Origin: Adiantum capillus-veneris
Taxonomy: Eukaryota > Streptophyta > Polypodiopsida > Polypodiales > Pteridaceae
Length of the DNA stretch: 64,000 bases
Direction: 5' to 3'
Assembly: GCA_014529385.2 (NCBI GenBank)
Contig: CM043952.1
Location: forward strand, 154,329,557-154,393,556
Below, one piece after another: positions 34,846 to 47,200 of the stretch. The position numbers were made by a program, and so were the translations under genes. How positions within the stretch are numbered: position 1 is the stretch's first letter; every line of letters starts with the position of its first letter. The notes under the pieces were generated by a model, which saw nothing but the letters and a program-made list of their open reading frames with translations, was not told the DNA's origin and did no database searches.

Positions 34846-36405
34846 ATGGATGACAATAATAAAGAGAGTAGAATGAATATTGATGACTTTGATTTTTCAC
34901 ATGAAGGTGCTACTAATGATTCCCCCATGTTTGTGAACTATCTTGTCACTAGGTTGCAACAAGCCATGGGCAACCCCGCTTTACAAGCCGAAGTTTCCCA
35001 ACAACTTTTCACCCATGGGATTCTCCAAAATCCCCAAGAAGAGAGATACCTTAGGAGGCCTCTTGTTGAGACTTCCAAAAGAAGACTCTCTCCAATGAGA
35101 GAAGGGGAGGAATCATACGAAAGAGTAAGAAGTGAATCTCCAAACCCTTCGAAAGATGTGGCTTTGCGAAGATGGCGGTCACGATGATCTGGAATTCCTC
35201 CCAAGAGGAAAAGGTCATCATATAGCCCTTCTCCTCATAATTTCAAGAAGGAAGAGAGGAATCACAAGCAAAAAAGGGAGAGAAAGAGGTGACCTTCTTC
35301 TCCATCTCCATCATCTTCCTCCTCTTTCGATGAAAGCAATGGCTTATCTCCTTTTCGAGCTTAAGAGGAGAGGACATTGAAAGTCTTATGCTGCTTGGAA
35401 AAGGTCATACAAGCTCAAGAAGTTCAAAGAGGTAGGAAAGAACATCTCTTTTCTCACCTATGATGGCACTTTTGGCACCACATACAAAGTCTTGTCCTTT
35501 ATCTAGCAATGTGATGCAGCCTTTGGAGAAGAGGGATTCACAAGGTCCTCTAAGCTACGACATGTAGCTATGCATTTTCAAAACTCTTCCTAACAATGGT
35601 GGGCTAGGCTATGATGTAATGGCAAAGCTCCAAAGACATGGAAAACTCTAAGAGTTTCCATAATGAAGCAGTTTCTTGCAAGCGATGCCAAAGACAAAGG
35701 CCTTATCGAATGGCAAAGGTTGAAGCTATCTCCCAACGAGTCTATCCATAAGTACGTGGACAACTTTTGGGATTTACATCTCAATGCTACGATCTACCAA
35801 CAGATAGACTTCCGAGAACAAAAACAACAATTTTGTGCTGGGCTACTTGAAGAAATGGTTGAGTATGTCAACTCTCAAAGGCATAGGACCATCACTAAAG
35901 TCATCCACCATAATATGGTCACTTCACAAATTAATTTCCAACAAGGGGCTAGGAGGAATCCTAAGCCCATGGAAACTAGAGACTGAAATGAGCCTTAAGG
36001 GAAGAACAATGAAGAAAATTCTTCCCAAGGCAACTCTAGCAACAACAACAACAAAACCAAGGAGAAAGGAGTCTACAAAGGTAAGAAAAAACTCTCTCTT
36101 GAAGAGTTAGAGTGTTTTTGCGACGATAGCAAATGCTTCAAGTGCGGGGATGAGGGACATGGCTATCGCAGCTACCCCAAAAGAAACGCACGCAATGAGC
36201 CAAAAGAAATACGCCTGCTTTTGATAAGTCAACCAAAAGCTCAGTTTTCCGCTTACATGACTTTTGTTAAAAAGTCCATAAATGATCCTAATGTTTTACT
36301 AAATAAAAATGGTAGGAATCAAGAGGAATTAGAGTTGTATAATTTCCTAAATCAATTCCAAGATGTTTTTATCAATGACATCCCTGGAGAGTTACCTCCA
36401 AAATG
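34846..36405 (+). pseudogene. Family F gag and gag-pol junction
   Basis: A likely start is ATGGATGACAATAATAAAG at 34846, since the more upstream ATG at 34741 lies in leader-like sequence. The first frame runs to 35187. The retrotransposon-gag core is readable at 35663-35986 (IEWQRLKLSPNESIHKYVDNFW). The zinc knuckle near 36140 is CFKCGDEGHGYRSY, with the last cysteine replaced by tyrosine. A following frame (36221-36405, ending NDIPGELPPK) belongs to the start of RT. A frame-broken region lies between 35188 and 35660. Confidence 0.8.
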
Positions 36406-37735
36406 AGGGGACGATGACCATACAATAAAGCTTCTACCTGGGAGCTCACAGCTTAATAAGCCTCCCTGTCGAGTTTCACAAGCTCAACAAGAGGAGATCA
36501 TGAGGCAAGTACATGAATTGGTTGAGAAAGGGATGGTGAGGCCTAGCTCCTCTCCCTTCTGCTCACCAATCCTTTTAGTACAAAAGAAAGACGACACATA
36601 TCGTATGTGTGTTGACTATTGGGCACTAAATAGGATCACTATCAAAAATAGATTTTTTGTGCCACGGGTAGAAGATCTATTTGATAAGTTACAAGGGACT
36701 ACCTACTTCAGTAGGATCAACCTTAAAAGTGGCTATCATCAAATAAGGATAGTCAATGAAGATAAGTAAAGACCGCTTTTTGCACGATGTTTGGTCTTTA
36801 TGAATATCTTGTCATGCCTTTTGGCTTGACAAATACTCCGGCCACATTCAACCGCTTAATGGAGAATTTTTTAAGACCCCACCGCAAGTTTAGTAGAGTG
36901 TTCTTTGATGATATTATCATCTACTCCAATTCTCTTGAGGAGCATTAGCAACATCTCCAAGTAATATTTCAAGTTTTGAGAGAGACTAAACTTTTCATTA
37001 ATCAAAAGAAGAGTAAATTTTTCTTGCAAGAGATTCAATACTTAGGCCATATTATCTCTTGAGAGGGCATTTGTCTGCATCCAACCAAGCTAGAGGTAAT
37101 AAGATAATGGCCTAATCCAAGGAATCTACATGAGCCACAAAGCTTTATTAGTATGTGTGCATACTATAGACGCTTCATAGAAAAATTCTCTCAAATAGTA
37201 GGACCATTACATGACTTAACAAAAAAGAACGTTAAATATACATGGACTACCAAAAGAGCAAAATGCTTTTGAGAAGCTCAAAGAGAAGCTTACCTCTCAA
37301 TTGGTGCTTACACTACCGGATCTCTCAAAGCCATTTGAGGTCCAATGTGATGCTTGCGGAGATTTCCTTGGAGCAGTCTTGCTTCAAGAAGGGCATGCCA
37401 TAGCATAGGAGAGTCGAAGACTCAATTCCGATGAGCGAGTATTGACCATATACGCAAAGGAACTACTAGCTGTTCTACATGACCTAGATACATGGAAGCA
37501 TTACCTTTTGGGGACTTCATTCATCCTCGGATCACAAAAGTCTTAAATACTTCATGATGCAAACCAAGATTTTTGACAAACAATTGGGGTGGGCAAATTT
37601 TATTTTGCAATTTAACCTTCATATTGCTCACATTGCTGGCAAGCACAATAAAGTGGCTGATGCAGTATCACGACGACCAAGGACAGATGGGGTGTCTATA
37701 GCCATTCACAATAATTTATCTTCCATGATAGATGA
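36406..37735 (+). pseudogene. Family F reverse transcriptase and RNase H
   Basis: The frame 36500-36769 shows SSPFCSPILLVQKKD, RMCVDYWALN and YFSRINLKSGYHQI, which are gypsy RT blocks. The YXDD-equivalent, FFDDIIIYS, is readable near 36900 in a broken frame. RNase H follows (VQCDACGDFLGAVLLQEG near 37340, then KQLGWANFILQFNLHIAHIAGKHN near 37570). Several TAG/TGA codons and shifts are present. Confidence 0.85.
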
Positions 37736-37807
37736 GTAGCTACTGACCCCAATTTCAAGGATTTTATTTCAGCCCTTGCCTTAGTAAAGAAAGGGGAATG
37801 ATTCACC

Positions 37808-39160
37808 ATGCAGGATGGTTATCTCCTCTATGACAATAGGCTATGTGGTACTAACTCACTTCGTGATAAAGTAATGTACAAATCCCACGCTCCTCCTTAT
37901 GCAAGGCATAGAGGGATTCAACCTACTCTTTGGAGAGTAGAGACCTACTTCTATTGGCCCACTATGAAATTAGACATACAAGAGTATGTTTCAAAATGTG
38001 TAGTGTGTTAAAAGACAAAGTATGATAGAGGGAAGCAACCTGGATTGCTTCAGCCATTTCCAATTCCTAAATCACCATGGGAGAGCATATCCATGGATTT
38101 TATCTTTGTACTTCCCAAGTCTATCCATGAGAATACAGGAATATGGACAATAGCCGACAGGTTTAGCAAACAAGCACATTTTATACCTGTCAAAAAGACT
38201 ATCAAGGCACATCAAATGGAAACTCTCTTCATATCTCAGATTTTCAAGTACCATGGCTTGCCAACATCCATAGTGTCAGACAAAGATCCTAGAACGACCA
38301 GTAATTTTTGGAAGGGTCCCTTTGAGAATCTAGGAACAAGGTTAAATTTCTCTTCGACCTATCACCCACAAACGGATGGCCAAAGTGAAATAGCTAACCT
38401 TACGATTCTAGATCTACTAAAAACCTATGTTACAAAAGTAGATCAACAGTCACAATGGCAGAAGTACCTACTTCTTGTTGATTGTGCATACAATAACACT
38501 ATACATACCTCTATCAAAAAGGCACCTTGCGAGGTCATAGAGGAAAGATCTAAAAACCCCTTGCTACTTAAGGTACATGGGAAGATCTTTGTTGTGCTGA
38601 TGAGTATAGCTGAGATTTGCAAGAATATTTTCAAAAGATTAAAGAGGCTATATCCATCTCATAGCAAAGACAAAAGACTGGTGCTAACAAACATCGAAGA
38701 GCCTTTAAGGAAAATGATTGGGTTTTGTTGAAGTTCCCCAAGGCTCGTCTAAGGCAAACTACATGCAAAAATCCTACGGGCCACTAAAAGTATTATTCTT
38801 AGCTAGCAAAAAGATACGATGATCCTTTTAAATCCTTAAACCAATCAATGAGATGGCCTATTGACTAAAGTTGCCCAATCATTGGCTCATACACAATGCT
38901 TTTTAGGCCTTACAAAGGAGAGCCACCAAGAGAACCAGTAATTGAGGATCCTCCGGAGATCGAAGATCAAGAAGTGGTGCTCCGACATGAATCCATCCTT
39001 CGACATGAAGACAAGGTGCAAAGACATGGTAAGACTATCTGATGGTATCTTATTAAGCTAAAAAATTATCCTTTTGAAGATTATAGATGGATGCAAGGAA
39101 CACAGCTTAAGGATAATATGAACCTTGTCAATGCTTACAATGCTACATTAGACTAAACAA
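37808..39160 (+). pseudogene. Family F integrase with C-terminal chromodomain-like segment
   Basis: The zinc-binding motif is HRGIQPTLWR...CVVC, followed by a stop at about 38009. The core frame 38045-38731 has SMDFIFVLPK, VSDKDPR and GQSEIAN, the three catalytic acids of the DDE set. After a broken stretch, about 38980-39110 translates to RHGKTI...YLIKLKNYPFEDYRW, which fits the YLVKWKxYP...TW pattern of chromodomains. A chromodomain here would steer integration to particular chromatin marks. The segment is interrupted by a TGA. Confidence 0.75.
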
Positions 39161-39512
39161 ATGTAGATGTATTTTAAATGAACAATGTTTTTATCTTATA
39201 ATACCCCCCCCCCCTTTGTGTACAAATTTAACAAGTATGCATGCTTATGATCATGTTTGTGGCGACGACGTTTCACAAACACCAAGTAGAACTCGTCACT
39301 CTATCTTGGGAGAATAATATGGGCTAATGAGCAGAAAGGCTTGCGGTAGCTAAGTCTCTCAGGCAAGAGAAAATGGATTAGTCATCCATTTTGTAATGAT
39401 GTCATAGGGTAAAAAGGGATCCTCTACCCGCTAGGACACCATGGACTAATGAATAGGCTTTATCTTCTCCACCTCATGGTCGAGGACGAGCATGATTTCA
39501 AGAGAGAGATAA

Positions 39513-39928
39513 TGTTATAAAATCTAATATCTACCTATCCCAAATGGTTTTCTTATATTGAACCGATCATTTAATATGGGAAGATGAATGGGAACAAGAG
39601 TTAGAATATAGATATGTGGTTTTAGACCTATCTCATCATAGGACCAAAAAGGAGAGAGGGCTACATCTCAATAAGGGTCCAAAAGGAGATGGTCTACCAA
39701 AGAGCAATGAGCATATAATGGAGCTTAAAAGACCTTAGGGTTAGCTTCATTAAATACCTCCAAGTTTAGTGTTAAAAGTCCTTGGATTAAGGACCTTCAG
39801 GTACTTTAGACCTTAGGCAAGCTAGGGCTGAGCTTGAGGTGCTTAGTGACTAAGGTGCTTGAGGTGCTTCAAGTCAACATGATGCCTACAAAGGAGGGAC
39901 GAGCCCTAATTGTAGGGAAAGGAGAGAG

Positions 39929-39998
<70 letters not shown>
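39513..39998 (+). mobile_element. Family F 3' LTR, truncated
   Basis: It starts TGTTATAAAATC after AAGAGAGAGATAA, and aligns with the first 400 or so bases of the solo LTR at 25600, including the GACGAGCCCTAA-type stretch before an AC tract. Similarity is lost just after the microsatellite at 39930-39998. Confidence 0.75.
39930..39998. repeat. (AC)n microsatellite inside the family F LTR
   Basis: A pure AC run of about 68 bases. The solo LTR has a much shorter AC tract at the same place (about 25979-25998), so this one has expanded. Confidence 0.95.
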
Positions 39999-40000
<2 letters not shown>

Positions 40001-40291
40001 TACTGGTTTTTGCTTGCTATTTTCTCCCCCCAATTGGGTCTTCCCCCCTATTGGGATTATAGAGCTTTCTTTGCTCTACCATTATAAAAACGTGGGGCAA
40101 AGCCCTTGCATAATCAAAGTGTGAACTTACTGGTATCATTATATGGGGAAGGCGGCCCTGTCTACTCTCTTCTACTCTCTTACTATGGACCTCCCAGGCG
40201 ATGGCAATCGCACGCCGAGTGTGGGATTCTCACAGTAAGGGGCGGCCAGGCGCATTGATCTCCACCTCTGTGGAAGCGTGCACACCTCCGG

Positions 40292-40608
40292 CTCTGGTTA
40301 AATATCGGCCTGATAGGCCGTGTGTAGGTGGGTGTGACTGGCCCAGCCGGTCACGTCGCTTTTTGGGGGGGGGGCAGGAGACATCTTCAACATATGTAGC
40401 GCATGTGCCCCATCATGTGCATATGCACGCACGTAGTGAAGTGGTTAGAGTAGTGCTCCTGGGATGTGAGGTCGGGGGTTCAAGACTGCGTGTGAGCTAC
40501 GTGTGTTGACTTTTTGGTCAACGGTCACCTAACGGCTACATTCGACCGGCAACCAGCGACCCTTGCTTTGCCACGCGGCCTAGCAGGCCGAAATATAACC
40601 AAACAGAG
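40292..40608. mobile_element. Foldback element with tRNA-like core
   Basis: Inverted ends of about 33-36 bp (40292-40324 and 40573-40608) share GGTTAAATATCGGCCTGATAGGCC-type sequence with few mismatches. Looser complementarity extends inward to about 75 bp. In the middle, on the plus strand, GTGGTTAGAGTAGTGC (near 40440) and GGGTTCAAGACTGC (near 40477) match Pol III A and B boxes. No target-site duplication is evident. Confidence 0.55.
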
Positions 40609-41020
40609 GTGAGGGCACACCTTGGCCCTAACTTAGCCTTGGATTAGGTTTTTTCTGCTTATTTTCGTCACTGTGTGAACTTGCTAAAGAAATGGAGCTT
40701 GCATCTCAAGCAACACAGGTGTTATATTCTACCTTACTGCTAATTTTGGTTTTTGGTTTGTTCTTTGTAATGCTATGCATGGTTGAGAATGGAGCCGTCT
40801 GTTTTACATTATTGGTCATAATCATAAACAAACAGTTGCTCCATGGCATGGATGGCTTAGGTCTTGAGACCTCGAGTTGCACTTAAAGGGGAGATGGTCT
40901 TTGTTGAAGACTTGCATGAACTAAGCATAAATTTGTTGCAGGTGGTTGTACTTAAACCGCTGAGTGTTGCTTGTTACATTTTAAAAATTATCCTCTTTAA
41001 ACAAACTGTTGTGCATGACT
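40609..41020. other. Unassigned sequence with first GTCTTGAGACC motif
   Basis: It contains one GGTCTTGAGACC-type motif (about 40858) that recurs in the following repeats. No coding sequence is recognised; a short hydrophobic open frame at 40692-40886 is unsupported. Confidence 0.35.
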
Positions 41021-41505
41021 GGCTGGGGTCTTGAGACCTCGTGCTGGTAGCTGTGTCTGTTGAAACATTGGCGCGGACTGAGGTTCCTCTTGCAAGTAGG
41101 TATGGGCTCTGTGCTTGCAGCTAACGGTTGTTGTTTTCACTAATTGTTATCATAACCACCTGGCAGTTTGCCGCTGCAGGGGTGTCAAGTAAAGTGTTGC
41201 TCTGAACTAGCCGATAAGGGCTACTTTTTACACTATAAATAAACTGTGTTGAGCCATTGCATAGTTGGCTTGGGTCTTGACCTTGTTTTGCATTTGGTAA
41301 ATGACCTCTGTCGAACACTGGCAAGGATTGAATGTTTCTAGTAGGATTTGTGCTAGCAGCTAAGGGTTATTATTTTCTATAAACCGGTTATCATACCTAC
41401 CTAGTAAAATGTCGATATAGATGTGTTAGCTTATGGGTTGCCCTGGTCGTAACCTATCTCTTGGATATTCAATATTCAAGGGGGAGGGACCATGGTTGGC
41501 AGGAT
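41021..41505 (+). repeat. Two diverged repeats of about 240 bp
   Basis: The units open GGCTGGGGTCTTGAGACC (41021) and GGCTTGGGTCTTGACC (41266). They share the later landmarks GCTAACGG/GCTAAGGG and TCATAACCACCTGGCA/TCATACCTACCTAGTA about 240 bases apart. A partial earlier unit may start near 40850. The repeat type is unknown. Confidence 0.5.
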
Positions 41506-42854
41506 TCAGATACTGTTGGTTTTTTTGATAAAACTGGTTGCCACACTTGGGCTTATCACCGTTGGGATTTCATATCAGATAAGGGGATGGGATGTTTTTT
41601 AAAGTACCCATGACTGTTGAAAATTTAAGGCATCATACTCTAAATCAGGCTAGATACTACAGTCCGTCATAACTTGGCATTGTGAAGGTAAGTATACAAC
41701 TGTTACTTTCGGCTTTGGAAAAAAGCTATGGTTGGTAATCCATGAGTCTACTTAGTATAGATGGAGTTTTTGATACTCTGTTGATTGGTCGTACTGTCAT
41801 TTTTTGTTGCAAAAAGGGAGATTATACATTAACCTCTTTTTTGATACCATTGGGCATCTTACATAGTTTAAGTCGTTCTTGACCTCTCGGTATGTAAAGG
41901 AATACCAATGACACCTTGAGATTGTTACTCAGGAAGGTAAGTATATGGTTACTACTGCAAAGCATAGCTACCAAGCTATGGTGTAAAAAATAGATCTCAC
42001 TATGATTAAATTGATATATGGATTCTTGGTGGGCTTCACAGCTCAGTATAAAAGGTAGAAGGTAACACTCATTTTTTGATGTAATAAGTAAAAAGACTGC
42101 TATCATACAAGTTCTAATAAATAACCTAGCTTGTCTAAAGTAAATAAAATCTGTAAGATGGACATAGATAACAACTGATAGGGTCCATTGATACCTGTAA
42201 AACACATCCAAGGCTAACTGAATTGTTGTCTTGTTTGGATGGATGCAGGTAAGGACTATATCCTATCTTGGAGGGTTTTCTTTTCTTTGGCAAGCAACCT
42301 TACTTAAATGAAGTACTCACTGAAGAACGGGGAAGTTCTTCCACTACTGGTCTAACTGAAAGAGGATCTCTTTCATACAATCATTGTACCTAAATAGTGC
42401 TGATATTGAGTTATTTTTGTGCTTATCAGTTCATTGTTCCTTGGCCAGCTGTCTTTTGAATGTAAAAATTCAATTATGTCTTATTAGTTAAGATTTAAAC
42501 AGCTACACACACAGACACACACACAGAGTCAAGGCCCCCTTTCCAGAATAGACATAAACGACACATGTCAAGCCCCTAGCTATGTTTCCCTCATAGTGTG
42601 ACTGGATCTTCTTCACATCTAAGTTATTTAAATCCAAATGTGTAAAACACAAGGGCGAACAACTTGTTATTTTTCCCAAAAAATTTGCTTCGAGATCTTT
42701 TGGATCCCTCTCAAAGCCTTGTAGGAAAAAAAATAAGTACTACATCATGTCATCAATTATCATGAACAAATAGGGTAGCGACTCAATCAAATCGAGCGGC
42801 AAGCACACTGATTAGGATTCACAAATATGATAGGATTCATAGATTACATTAGCT
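41506..42854. other. Unassigned sequence
   Basis: No protein or element is recognised. At about 42500-42580 an AC-rich stretch followed by GACACATGTCAAGCCCC resembles part of the family F LTR, but too briefly to call. Confidence 0.35.
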
Positions 42855-42992
42855 AAAGAAAAATTCAGAGGAGTACTTCACAAGCAGATGCCTAGTTTAT
42901 TTAAGGTCAGGGGAAAACTATTGTTGCCTCCAACAAAGAAAAATTCAGAGGACTACTTCACAAGTAAATGCCTAGTTTATTTGAGGTCATGT
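42855..42992. repeat. 80-bp tandem duplication
   Basis: Two units begin AAAGAAAAATTCAGAGGA at 42855 and 42935 and share CCTAGTTTATTTRAGGTCA. The second is incomplete. Confidence 0.85.
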
Positions 42993-43016
42993 ATCATGTG
43001 ATATAGGATATTTTGG

Positions 43017-43991
43017 CTAACAAACGCATTGAGCTAGCCAAATTTTACACGGATGTTGTGAGTGCTCTAGTGTAGATGCAACATGCATACCACTAGAGCT
43101 AGAGCTACGATGACACTCCTTATGCAGGTATCCAGTGACGACCTGCATGGCTCCACAATGCACAATGCCAGTGTCAGTCATCGCACGACGGACAACTCCC
43201 ACTGCAAATGCACTAACCACATAAGCAAGATCAGGTCTCGATACCAAAATGTGAGACATGAGACACACGAAAGCCGACAAAACATGCACTATGTGTGCCA
43301 ACCTATCCTTGTCAGCAACCTCAGTGCCATATGTATCCTCATCAGGAACCACCTGACTATGCATCACCATGTCAGCATCGTCTGGCAAAGGCATATCTGT
43401 TGATAATGATTGCAAAATAAAATAATCAGCACCACTGCAATCACACATAGCTGTGTAAAGGACACTGTCACCCTCAAATGTATCAGACGCATCATAGAAT
43501 AATGCATCGGTCTCTGGCTCAAGTGATGTCACATGATGACTGAAAAAGTTGTGCATCCCTAGAGAAATCACTGTCTACATGAACATCACCACAAGACAAA
43601 TGCACAACGTGCTCTCCATGCAGCACATCCGCAAAAGAGACACGCCTCGTCTCTCGCTCCAAACATGGTTGCAAATACATAGAGACTACACTGCCTCATG
43701 TGTCAAAAATATGCAAAAGGTATATCAAACCACTCCTAGCACCTTTGGCTATCACCAGTGATCCCCTATGCATCTGAAATAACCGCTCTCCAAGCAATAC
43801 ACAATGTCCACTACTTTGCAACTGACGCACTGAAATGAGACTCTCGCTGAGTCTTGGTACATAACATACATTTTGTAGCGTAAGAAATGCACCGCTAGGT
43901 AAAGACATACATACATCTCCAACACCCTCTATGTCATATGCTGAACCATCAGAAAAATGCACACAACCAAGTCTCCCACTAGAGAGAGAGC
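43017..43991 (-). pseudogene. Family C protease and RT remnants downstream of the A2 insertion
   Basis: On the minus strand the protease/pre-integrase part (HFSDGSAYDIEGVGDVCMSL...YVPRLSESLISVRQL, 43696-43962) continues directly from the half on the other side of A2. After a large internal deletion, 43017-43571 contains a degenerate RT-thumb stretch (VSRPDLAYVVSAFAVGVV). Integrase and most of RT are missing, and no 3' LTR is seen. Confidence 0.7.
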
Positions 43992-44183
43992 TGAAGGAGT
44001 ACGAGTGGAAGTGCGACGCGAGAGAGAGTGCGAGAAGAAGAGCACGACGATATGGTGAACTCGCTCTACTGTAATGTGTAGAGCATAGTGAGTTCTTATT
44101 AGGTTTTTACAAAAGAATATGTGTACATACCTGGTGGCCCGCCCACTTACCTGGGCGACCACATTGGGCTATATACCCCAACA
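43992..44183 (-). mobile_element. A2 3' LTR
   Basis: TG...CA termini on the minus strand. The purine tract AAGTGGGAGGT lies immediately upstream in transcription order (44184-44194). A CAG/GTAAGT donor-like site is retained. Confidence 0.93.
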
Positions 44184-44272
44184 ACCTCCCACTTAAAGTC
44201 CAATGTGGTACTTTAAGTGTGAGAGAAGCTACTATACAAGCTAATATACAAGAGATGTAGAGAAGTGATGTA

Positions 44273-47200
44273 CTACCCTACACCTAACTGCTTGCGAAAA
44301 TGCGCAAAGCTCTTTGAGGGAAGTCCTTTTGTAAGTAGATCAACAGGATTTTCTGTGGTGTGAACTTTGACAAGCTGAAGTTGCTTATCCTCGAGCATTT
44401 CCCTGATGAAATGATACTTCACATCCACATGCTTTGTCTTTGAGTGATAAACTGGATTGCGAGCCAATTGTATAGCACTTTGACTATCACAATATAACAC
44501 AGGCATCTCTTCTTTGATTCCCAAATCTGTTACTAGTCGATTAAGCCAAATTGATTCTTTGCATGCCTCTGATGCTGCAACATATTTAGCCTTTGTAGTA
44601 GACTGAGTAACACAATCTTGTAATCTAGAACGCCATGATATTGCTCCACCAGCCAATGTAAAGACATACCCTGACGTAGACCTTTGGTTGTCTAAGTCAC
44701 TTGCATAATCTGAGTCTGTAAAACCCTTTACACTTAGCTCCTGACTCCCATAGCATATGTGCATACTCTTTGTAGCTTTCAGGTATCTCAATATTCCTTT
44801 CACTGCCTCCCAATGTTTCTTGCCTGGGTTTGACATGTATCGACTTACTACTCCCACTGCAAATGCAATGTCTGGGCGAGTAGCGATCATTGTATACATC
44901 AAACTACCCACTGCAGACGCATATGGAATCTTATCCATTTCAGCCCGTTCTTCCTCAGACACAGGACAATCCTGTTTGCTAAGTTTCACATATGGTGGCA
45001 ATGGAACACTCAATGCCTTTCCCTTCTCCATATTGAAACGTTGCAAAACCTTGTCAATATACTCTGTTTGAGATAACCAAATCAACTTCTTTGATCTGTC
45101 TCTCTCAATCCGCATACCAAGTATATGACTTGCCTCACCCATGTCTTTCATGTCAAACGATTTTCCCATCTTTGACTTCAAAGCTGAAATTTCTTCCAAG
45201 TGCTTGCCAGCAATCAACATGTCATCCACATACAAAATAAGGATCAGCCAACTGCCATCCTTAGCCTTCTTTGTATATAGACAGTGATCGAACTCACTAT
45301 GTTTGTAGCCTTGAGAAAGAATAAACTTGTGGAACTTATGGTACCATGCCCTCGGTGATTGTTTTAAGCCATAAAGACTCTTTAACAACTGGCACACCAA
45401 ATCTTCCTTGCCTTTCTCAACAAACCCTTCTGGCTTCTGCATGTAAATTTCCACATCTAAATCACCATGCAAGAACGCTGTCTTGACATCCATTTGGTGC
45501 AACACCAAATCTAATATGGCAAATAATGCAAGAAAGCATCTCAATGTAGTCATCTTGACCACCGGAGAGAAGACTTCATCAAAGTCAATGCCTTGTTCTT
45601 GCTTAAAGCCCTTGGCAACAAGCCTTGCTTTGTACTTTGGCTGACTATCATGAGCAGTGATCTTATACCTGTAAACCCATTTACAAGGTAGAGCCTTTTT
45701 ACCATGTGGTAATTTAACTAGCTTCCATGTCTGGTTTTTATGCAGAGCTGTCATCTCTAACTGCATGGCCAATTGCCAATTCCCGGAGTCCTTCATTTGC
45801 ACTGCTTCCTTGTAACATGAAGGCTCATTGCAATCAGTCAACATGACATAGTTCATAGATGGAACAAACCTATCAGGAGGTCGCGTGATACGTCCAGATC
45901 TACGCAAAATAGGTGGCTCAAGCTCAACCACAACCTGTGGTTCCACTCTATCCTGTCTTTGCTCCTCTTGAGCCCTGACATTTTGTCTTGCACGTGCAGG
46001 TCCATCTTCTTGGAAGACAACTCTTCTAATCTCCTCAACCCTCTCTGGTTTAGAATGATATTTGGCTTCATTAAAGTGAACATCATTGCTGCGGACAACC
46101 TTTCTGGATTCGGGATCCCAAAGTCTGTACCCCATCTCACCAGAATTACCATAGCCTAGAAAGATGCACTTTCTACTCTTTGGCTCAAGTTTGCTCCTAA
46201 ATTCCTTTGGAACATGAGTATATGCCTCACAGCCAAAGACTCTGAGATGCTTGTATGAGGGCATTTTGCCTGACCATACCATCTCTGCCACTGAATCCTT
46301 CTGCAAAACCTTGCTAGGAGATCTATTTATAAGATGAATAGCTGTTGATACAGCTTCAGCCCAAAACCCATTTGGCAGTTGTGCATTAGACAACATACTT
46401 CTGACCTTCTCTTGTATGGTCGTATTCATCCTCTCAGCAACACCATTTTGAGGAGGATTGTAAGGAGCAGTAAGTTCACGTTTTATACCTTTTGACTCAC
46501 AAAAGTCCTGAAAGGCCTTTGAAATATACTCTCCGCCATTGTCAGTGCGTAAGCATTTAAGCTTCTTGCCACTCTGATTCTCCACAAGTGTCACAAACGT
46601 TTTGAAAACACTAAACGCTTCATCCTTGTGCTTGAGAAAGTAAACCCATACTTTCCTCGAGTAATCATCTATAAATGTCATAAAGTAAGAAGCTCCCCCT
46701 AGAGATAGGTTAGGCATAGGTCCACACAAATCACTATGAACAAGTGCCAACTGTGTATCTCTTCTACTGCTTCTATGCTTATGTGGCTGCTGTGTTTGCT
46801 TACCATACAGACAATGTTCACAGAATTCAAAATCATTAAATGAAAAGCCAGGAAAATAACCAGAACGAGACAAGATTTCCATTCCCTTCTTGGACATATG
46901 TCCTAACCGGCTATGCCACAAAGAAACGTTCGACTGCTCGGTTACATTGATTACATTTTTAGAGACATTTGATACATAAATCATGTAAAGTCCTCCAGAC
47001 TTTACTCCATGTGCTACAGTCATAGAACCCTTGGATATCTTCCACATGTTCGGTCCAAAAGTGGTGACGTAGCCAGCATCATCAAGTAAACCTGTGCTGA
47101 TCAAGCTCTTTGTAATTGCGGGAACATGTCTCACATTCTTCAGCGTGAAAGAAGAGCCATTCTGAAACTTCAATTGAACATCTCCAACACCTAAGATCTC

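Larger units (their letters stand above)
33883..39998 (+). mobile_element. Gypsy family F chromovirus, both LTRs truncated
   Basis: A partial 5' LTR ends TTTCATTACA at 34440 and is followed by the primer-binding site TGGTATCAGAGC (34442-34453). Gag, protease/RT, RNase H, integrase and a chromodomain-like end follow in gypsy order. The 3' LTR begins at 39513 (TGTTATAAAATC) and breaks off after an AC microsatellite near 39998. Many stops and shifts make it non-functional. Confidence 0.85.

Noticed and set aside
34442-39512. Integrated pararetrovirus
   Set aside because: Domain order, primer-binding site, LTRs and chromodomain fit a Ty3/gypsy retrotransposon. No movement- or coat-protein-like sequence is seen.
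42500-42580. Additional family F LTR fragment
   Set aside because: Resemblance is limited to an AC-rich run and a GACACATGTCA stretch, too short to separate from chance without an alignment.
44757-46159. Plus-strand open frames inside A2 and equivalent antisense frames in A1, D and H
   Set aside because: They are shadows of conserved coding sequence on the opposite strand.
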